Of a stretch of DNA of 64,000 nucleotides, positions 57,701 through 64,000 are shown piece after piece. A program made the position numbers and the translations under genes. The notes beneath the pieces were generated by a model. That model searched no databases and was not told the DNA's origin. It saw only the letters and a program-made list of their open reading frames with translations. Each line of letters opens with the position of its first letter. The first letter of the stretch is position 1. The stretch covers positions 73,967,766-74,031,765 of the forward strand of contig CM051458.1 in the NCBI GenBank assembly GCA_028274465.1, written 5' to 3'. The stretch comes from Plantago ovata (lineage: Eukaryota > Streptophyta > Magnoliopsida > Lamiales > Plantaginaceae).

Positions 57701-59104
57701 GAAACGCACTATTCTTTACAATAGCTCAGAAAGACATAAGTCTACATCATAAAAGTTATGAAGAAGATGTCAGTCAAGCACTCAAACTGCTAAAACTGCA
57801 TTGAAAAAGGTCAGACTTTCATTGAAGAAAAAGTCGACAATGAGCGCAGACATGAGGAGAATTTGGTGAGTATTAAAGAAGATCTGTCCAAGCTGACTAC
57901 TGATCAGCAAGGAATAATTCTCAAGTACAATAACTTAAGTAAACTTGCTGAAAATTGCAATGAATTTTTCTCTCTGCACATTCACCTAATGATGCAATCC
58001 ATGTCTAAGGGGGAAGATAAACAAAGAAACTCTTCAAGAGCAAAGAAAACCCCTGCTAAAGCGCCATTGATACTGCCTAGTCCACCTCCCAGAGAACCTC
58101 TTCTTGAAAGAGAGCAAAGTTCAAAGAAACGAGTTGAAACAGATTCTGAGAGAAATTCAGCAAATCCGAAAAGGAGAAGAACATCTGCTGAAACTCAAGA
58201 ATACTGTCACACTGAAAGTCATCAAGATCTGAATGAAGATGATGATAATGATGATGACCAAACAATAGCTCAAGCAATAAGAGCTAGACCAATTACAGCC
58301 TTAACTCCTTCTGGCCATTCCAAACATTTCTCTTCTAACTCAAGATCTTCAGTAAGAGATCAAGAAAATGCTAAGTCAAGAAGAAGAAGGCAAAGACAGG
58401 AAGAAAAGAGGCTAGCCAGCATTTCCATTGGCTCTGGCATTGAATACACAAAGACCAGCAATGAACAAACAACTCAAAATGTGATCAGAAACCTACATGG
58501 TTGCTGGGTCTTAAAGCTGGAAGATTTGTTGGTCAATGAGTTCTTTCCAACTGTTGTACTGAATCAAATGTACACTTGGATTTAATTAAAAGTGCAAAGA
58601 AAAGAAAGGGATCCTCCTCCCTACCCAAGAAACAATGCTGCAAAATGGCTGAATCTGGAAGTCTTAGTAAGAAGAACTTCTATCGGCAAGCTAATGAAGA
58701 AAGAGCCTGATTTAATCAAACCGGTTGATGTTGCTTACTACAGTGATCCTTTAACCAAGAAGTGAAAGAAGAAATATGGCTTGATTCCTTATGAGTATTT
58801 TTATCTCACTGCCAAGGATCAAGAAGAAGATCTTCTCTGGTTAAGAAAGATTCATGCTAACAAGGAAATTTTAGATACACAACTTCTCCATGCCAGCAAT
58901 TGGGGCATGCACTTGTGGGTACTTCACTACAAAGAAACGAATGGTGAAAACCATCATTACACTTCCTGCAAGAATGCAAGGATCATTCAACTTGAAGTCC
59001 GTAAGCTACTTGAAGATTACGAGAAGGACTGTGTTGAATTTTTTGCGCTTGCTGAGAAGAGTGTAAGGGAGATTCTGAGGAAATCTTCTGCTGGAATAGC
59101 TTAA
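54728..59104 (+). pseudogene. H2 copy of the copia extra ORF, many indels, interrupted by assembly gap
   Basis: Homologous to 12359-15497. Open stretches (54779-55162 and 57863-58585) alternate with regions full of single-base indels. 56263-57067 and 57168-57978 are two versions of the same part on either side of the N gap. The C-terminal part, 57863-59104, has stops at 58583 and at 58763 but otherwise matches H1 closely (NLHGCWVLKLEDLL, LNQMYTWI, YEYFYLTAKDQEEDLLWLRK) and is about 16 codons longer at its end. Same unknown function as 12855-15497. Confidence 0.8.
57068..57167. other. Assembly gap (100 N)
   Basis: Exactly 100 N, the usual code for a gap of unknown size. Flanking sequence is repeated on both sides, so the true gap may be zero or negative. 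Confidence 0.98.
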
Positions 59105-59364
59105 GTCCCTTGTAAAAGCTTTGTTTGTCTTTGTTTGCTGAGTTTTGTAGTTATCTCTGAACTTTCTTGTAAACTTACTGAAACATCACTATCAGCAATA
59201 AGCTTTGACTCTTATTGGTTTTTGATTATGCAATCTACTTATGCTTACTGTTTTATTATTCAAGTATGTTTGCATTATTCAACTGATTTATTCAACATCA
59301 GAAACCTCTAAAAGGGTAACAATTAATTTAGCCATGGATTGCTAACATCAAAAAGGGGGAAATT
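59105..59364 (+). other. 3' untranslated region and polypurine tract of H2
   Basis: Matches the H1 region without the SINE. AAAAAGGGGGAAATT at about 59350-59364 is the polypurine tract. The empty SINE target site is at about 59280-59295. Confidence 0.8.
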
Positions 59365-60862
59365 TGTTAGGAAACTTGTAAATTTTGATGAGCAATTAAC
59401 CATGCTAAATTAAGGAAAGTCCAGTAACTAGTACTCTTAAGGTCCATAGGAATTTAGAATTTTAAGGAGATTGTAAAAGAGGAACGTTTGCTGAAGACTT
59501 AGTGTAGGTACTAGTTAGGTGCTTTAGGTTGTTGATGATGTACTTTGTTTTAACAAACGAACTATTGAAGCACTAGAACCGTTCAGAAACTTGAAGAATT
59601 CGAAGACTGAAGACTACAGAAGATTTCTGAAGATGGTATCTACAAAGGCACATGTTGCTCAGAAAGTGAAAATTTCAGCAACAGCTTGCATAAGTGAAAA
59701 TCTATATGACAGAGTAGGTTGCGCTTGTTGAAACTGAGACTGACTGCTTGCTGAAGTACATATGTGACCTCCTTGCTGAAAGTACTTGCATTTGCACTCC
59801 AACATTCATATTTGAATTTCGTTCAAATGAACATTAAATGCAACAGTAAGCATGGGAAGAACATGAAGACTAGAAGACAAATGAAGGACGCTGCTGAAAG
59901 TACAAAAGCAAGATAGTGACATCTTAAGGAACAAAGCCTTAGAATTTGAAATTCAAACGGCTCCCTTGATTCACTATAAATAGAGGTCATCCGGCAAAGA
60001 GTAGAAGTGTCACTTGTGCTTTAAGACTCATCTTTCTTACTCTTTACTGCCTATTGATCCGTTCGAAGACTTAAAGCTTGAAACAAAAGCTACTTGTGAA
60101 GAAGTAGAACATTCACGGCTAAGAAACTAGTTAAGTGTTCTTTCTTTCGAACAAGAACAAGTCTTGACACCAGAAACAACTTAAATTGTTTACTAAAAGT
60201 ATTCAAAGTTTTGTTTCTTAGATTACTTGTTATAGCTGAATAAGTTATATTCAAGTCATCTCATCCCAAACCTCTCTAACTGATAAACACCCTTTTTCAG
60301 GCGTGAAATTCAGGGGGAATTAATCAAGAATAGTGTTGCTGATTATAAGACCCAAGTTTGGTGGAGAACAAGGTGTCGTTCTCTTGTTAGGTTGGAAACG
60401 AAGAAAGTGTGCTTTGGTTTCTGAAGAATCGCTCTAGATAGGTGTGGTAAGGAATCTCAAACTTATCTTAGTGGATTCAGTCCTAGAAAGGACAAAGTGG
60501 ATTAGTTGAGAGATTACGCCACTCTCAGATACCACTATAAAAAGTGTTTGTGTGATTTACTTTACTGCATTTAGTTTTCATCAAGCTTATCTATCTGTAC
60601 ACTGTCACTCTGCTCACTTGCTGAAACTAGCACTTACTAAAAAGCACTTATTGTATAAAGACTTCCGCACTCTGTTTTTAAAGTACCAGTAAAACTCGTT
60701 ACTGAAAAGTAACTAGTACTTGCTGAGAAAGTTAAGTATCAGCAAACTCATTACTGAAAAGTAATAAGCTCTTGCTGAGAAAGTTTTTAAACGACGAAAG
60801 TTTGAAAAGACTATTCACCCCCCCCCCCCCCAGTCTTTTCTTGTTGTTTAAAGGGACCAACA
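59365..60862 (+). repeat. 3' LTR of H2 (complete copia LTR)
   Basis: 1498 bp, starts TGTTAGGAAA and ends GGGACCAACA. TATAAAT at 59975-59981. A long C-run lies near the end (about 60818-60831). Reference copy for the other LTRs at 11111-12358, 15953-42766 and 43556-45066. The next five bases AACAG (60863-60867) should be the TSD. Confidence 0.92.
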
Positions 60863-62293
60863 AACAGGTTGTTGAAAAGCAATCTGATCTGAAAAAGGAT
60901 GTTGAAAAGCAATCCGCCAAACAAGTTGCTTTTTGTTAAGCCTAAAGGCGAGAATACTAATAAAAGGAATCAGAAGACCTTTGCTGACAAACCTGAATCA
61001 AGTAAGGTTGCTGAGACAAAGACTCAGCATACTCCGAAAAGTGGACTTGGTTACAAGAACAAGCAAAATCAACTTTTCCACGAGTATAAGCAGAGTCAGC
61101 AAAGATACTTCAAAGAGATGAACAAATCCAAGCCTAAGAGTACTAACAATACTCAGAATGCTAGGACTAGAAAGAACCTTGCTAGAAAAGAACTTACTGA
61201 AAAGTATATTCAACAAAAGGGTCAACCAAACAAGACACCACATCAGAAAGTGGGCTTGACCAGCAATGTTCAAAAGTCTTTTGGTTCTATTTCCTCAGCA
61301 AGTAGAAAACAACTCAAGATTGAAAAAGTCAAGACTTGGGTTTCCACTGGACGTTTTCTTAAACATGTTAATGGACATCCAATCTTGGATAATTAACTTG
61401 TTTGCTCTTGATTGTGCAGACTTCAGCCACGGAGACAAACAATGCAATTTGGCACTTTGACAGTGGCTGCGGAAAGCACACGACGGGCAATAAGAAAAAC
61501 CTTATAAACTATAGACGATGGTCTAAAGGTCCAACAATAAGGTTTGCTGGTGGAGGCTTTGGTTCTACTAAAGGCTATGGTGATGTGAAGTTAGGGTTCA
61601 TTACTATAACAGGAGTTCTTTATGTCAAAAATCTTAAGTTCAACCTTTTCAGCATGAGTCAGTTTGCTGACAAAGGTTACTTCATCAAAATCAAAAGTGA
61701 TGAATGTAAACTTATTGACTTTGAGACAAAGAAAGTAATCATGGTTGCTAGAAGATCAGGAGGTTTATACACTATAGATTGGTCTTCAGCAATCATTGAA
61801 AAATGTCTTATCTCAAAACATGAATAAGCTGTCTAAAAAGCATGGTTATGGAATAAAAGAACTAGTCACCTAAACTTCAAGACGCTGAATAAGCTGTCTA
61901 AAAAGGCACTTGTAGTTGGATTACCTAAGGTTACTTTTAAGAAGGATGGTGTTTGCATTGCATGTCAGCAAGGTAAGCAAACCAAAACTTCTTTCAAGAA
62001 CAAGACAGTACCGTCAACTACAAAACCTTTACAACTCTTGCACATGGACTTGTTCGAATCTTCTTCAACAAGCTATGCTGGCAAGAAGTATGGTCAGGTG
62101 GTGCTAGATGATTATTCAAGATTCACTTGGGTAATTTTCATCAAACAAAAGTCTGAAACAAGGACTGAAATACCTAACTTGCTGAACAAGCTTGAAGTCA
62201 TGAAAAATGACAAGGTAAAAATCATCAGAACAGAACATGGTATTGAGTTTGTACACCAGTACATAACTGAGTATTGCACTTCTAAAGGCATAC
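60863..62293 (+). pseudogene. gag-pol: H3: copia gag end, protease and integrase start
   Basis: Begins within a Lys/Gln-rich gag tail (60899-61396 open) and then a protease with the DSG active site in FDSGCGKHTTGNKK (61459-61467). The pre-integrase zinc region has Asn for the first His (LWNKRTSHLNF), as in 49148-50962. The integrase core reads LLHMDLFESS, but the second catalytic residue is Glu (RTEHGIEF; Asp in the other copy). A duplicated, shifted stretch near 61820-61870 breaks the frame. It is cut at 62293 by R1. Host of the H2 insertion. Confidence 0.88.
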
Positions 62294-63554
62294 TGATGAA
62301 CGCGGATGTCGTGCTCCGAATTCAAGCAAATAAATTTGTAATTTAGCCAAAGGCAACCCACAACTACAACAAAAACCGTAGTGTTGCAGTAGAATGACTC
62401 GAGTGTCGTTCTCTCAGGACTATAACTTGCTATATCTATTTAACAAGAGAATATAAAAATAGCAGACAGATAGCAATAGGGGGTTTTCTAGCAGATAATG
62501 GAGATTGGTGATAGTATGGTCCTTCTTAACATAATGGGTCGATAATCATGCATAAATTCCTCGGTCTTGCATAGAGATCTTTAAATCAATCTAGTGTCCT
62601 GTTGCAAGTATTAAGCACTACGAAGATAATTTGGTCTGACTAGTCAATCACGATTGTCCGAATGTGTTCCGTAATTATTCAACACTACGAAGATAATTGG
62701 TCTGATGGTCGACTAGTGTCCAATTGTCCATAATAATCAATACAACATACGAGAATTTTGGTTACAACTGATCAACGAAATAAAGCAATGACACGGAATA
62801 TAATGCGCGATATAGCCATTAGCATGATTATCTTCCCTCGCTAAGAATTCACATACTACCACCAACGATAAGTTTAGCTACTCATAATAGGCATGCAATC
62901 AACATAAATCGTAGAAGAAAACATGTTGAAAGAATATAAAATAAGTAGAATAAAACTGTAAGATACAAAGTTACCGAAGGTTGTCAATCTCCGGATGATT
63001 GCGGTCCTACGAGCTCCAAATTGCTATGAAAAAGTATCCCCTAAGCTACAGAACTCCCAGGACAGGCCCCGGGAAGTTCCTACCTCAAACTATAGAGAGA
63101 GGTGAGAAAGTAGGTCTGGAAAGATATGATTTTCGGAGAAAAACTGAGCACTATATATAGGCCTCGAAAAACCACGGGGCGGTTCGCCCCAGCACGCGGC
63201 GGTTCGCCCCAGAGTTTTTCTCGCGGAATTCTGCGTTTCGGATTTCTTCCCCTTTTCGGACTCGGTTTCTGACTTCTAGTAGCCTTCTAACCTCCAGATT
63301 CGGCCCCTATACTTCAAATCCTATCCGGAAACCTTCAGATACTCCAAATAGGCTTCTGGAACACCAATTCCTTGTCAACTTCAATATAATTGCCCGGAAA
63401 TCCTCGAATTTCAACCAAAACCTGTAAAATAAAATCTAAAGGGAAACGTGACACTATTCTAATAAAATGTACTAAAATATAGCTAAATTAACATAGAGGA
63501 TAGCTAAAATAGGTGAAAAAGACTCGAATGAAAGTGTAAAATACACATTCATCA
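62294..63554 (-). repeat. 3' LTR of R1
   Basis: 1261 bp, TGATGAA to TTCATCA. TATATATA at 63152-63159 with GC-rich boxes upstream at about 63176-63213. Closest in sequence to the N2 and T1 LTRs. Confidence 0.9.
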
Positions 63555-64000
63555 AACTCCCCAAACCGAACCTTTGCTTGTCCTCAAGCAACTAAGCTAG
63601 ACTCTAATACAAAAAACATGCAAGACACAAAATGGAGTTTCATGCCAAATAAAATGAACTATTCTACTGAATCTATCAAATAACATATGAACAAAAACCA
63701 TATAAATCAAAGCATGAATACAGGTTGAAGAATACCTCGATTGACTTATACACATCCACATAAGCACTTATGTCAAGACAAGATAGTCTCTCGTAACATT
63801 CTCTACCTGGACCTAGTCAGTGACGACGTAATGAATCATGCTAAGATAAGAATGGTTGTCCCGTGCCTATGAAACTGAGGACTTACTGTTGTTCCACCAT
63901 GTTAAGACTTTTCCTCAAAAGAGGTTGAATTAGTACTGGCTCTCATCAAACGAAGGAGGGTTCCCTATAAAAGATAACACTCCCCTATTCTACCCATCTC
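63555..64000 (-). other. Polypurine tract and 3' untranslated region of R1
   Basis: AACTCCCCAAACCG (63555-63568) is the reversed polypurine tract. The rest matches the last 450 bp of the N2 and N3 3' untranslated regions. No gene seen. Confidence 0.8.

Larger units (their letters stand above)
62294..64000 (-). mobile_element. R1: 3' end of another Athila-like element, running off the window
   Basis: LTR then a reverse-oriented polypurine tract and 3' untranslated sequence homologous to N2, N3 and T1. Inserted into H3 integrase after GGCATAC; the left TSD copy is CATAC (62289-62293). No coding part in the window. Confidence 0.88.

Overview
The window is nuclear DNA of a flowering plant, probably a eudicot, and I see no host gene in it. 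It consists of nested LTR retrotransposons, as in plant pericentromeric or other repeat-rich chromatin. Evidence: Athila-like Ty3/gypsy elements whose primer-binding sites match the 3' end of plant tRNA-Asp, Sirevirus-like Ty1/copia elements with a large extra ORF, a Tat-like gag, a tRNA-derived SINE, and a 100-N scaffold gap.

Layout. 1-8046 (T1, +): tandem array of a gag-only Athila-like element in which units share LTRs. 8047-11110 (M1, -): gag end and 5' LTR of a gag-protease element into which T1 inserted. 11111-12358: right part of a copia LTR into which M1 inserted. 12359-17030 plus 42344-42766 (H1, +): 3' half of a copia element with an 880-codon extra ORF, a SINE and a 3' LTR. That LTR is split by 17031-42343 (N1, +), a complete but mutated Athila-like gag-pol element with target-site duplication (TSD) CTTTG. 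N1 in turn holds N2 (19575-26012, +, gag-protease only, TSD GTACG) and N3 (28444-37687, -, gag-pol, near-perfect TSD). 42767-45480: LTR-like or 3' untranslated sequence carrying a perfect copia solo LTR (43556-45066, -, TSD CCAAG). About 45481-49147 (C, -): gag-protease element with its 5' LTR. 49148-50962: copia pol fragment. 50963-53207: Tat-like LTR and gag. About 53208-54727: LTR-like segment full of perfect hairpins. 54728-60862 (H2): copia extra ORF, interrupted by the gap, then the 3' LTR. 60863-62293 (H3): another copia gag-protease-integrase fragment, cut by R1 (62294-64000, -), the 3' end of a further Athila-like element.

How the parts relate. Only N1 and N3 carry the reverse transcriptase, RNase H and integrase of the gypsy group. 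T1 (gag only) and M1, N2 and C (gag plus protease) share primer site, polypurine tract and, except C, LTR sequence with them, so they look like non-autonomous relatives mobilised in trans. Every autonomous copy here has nonsense or frameshift mutations. Recurrent features not explained by the coding parts are GC-rich palindromic boxes upstream of the LTR TATA boxes, hairpin-plus-G-run motifs in the 3' untranslated regions, and an unusual hairpin cluster at 53282-53626.
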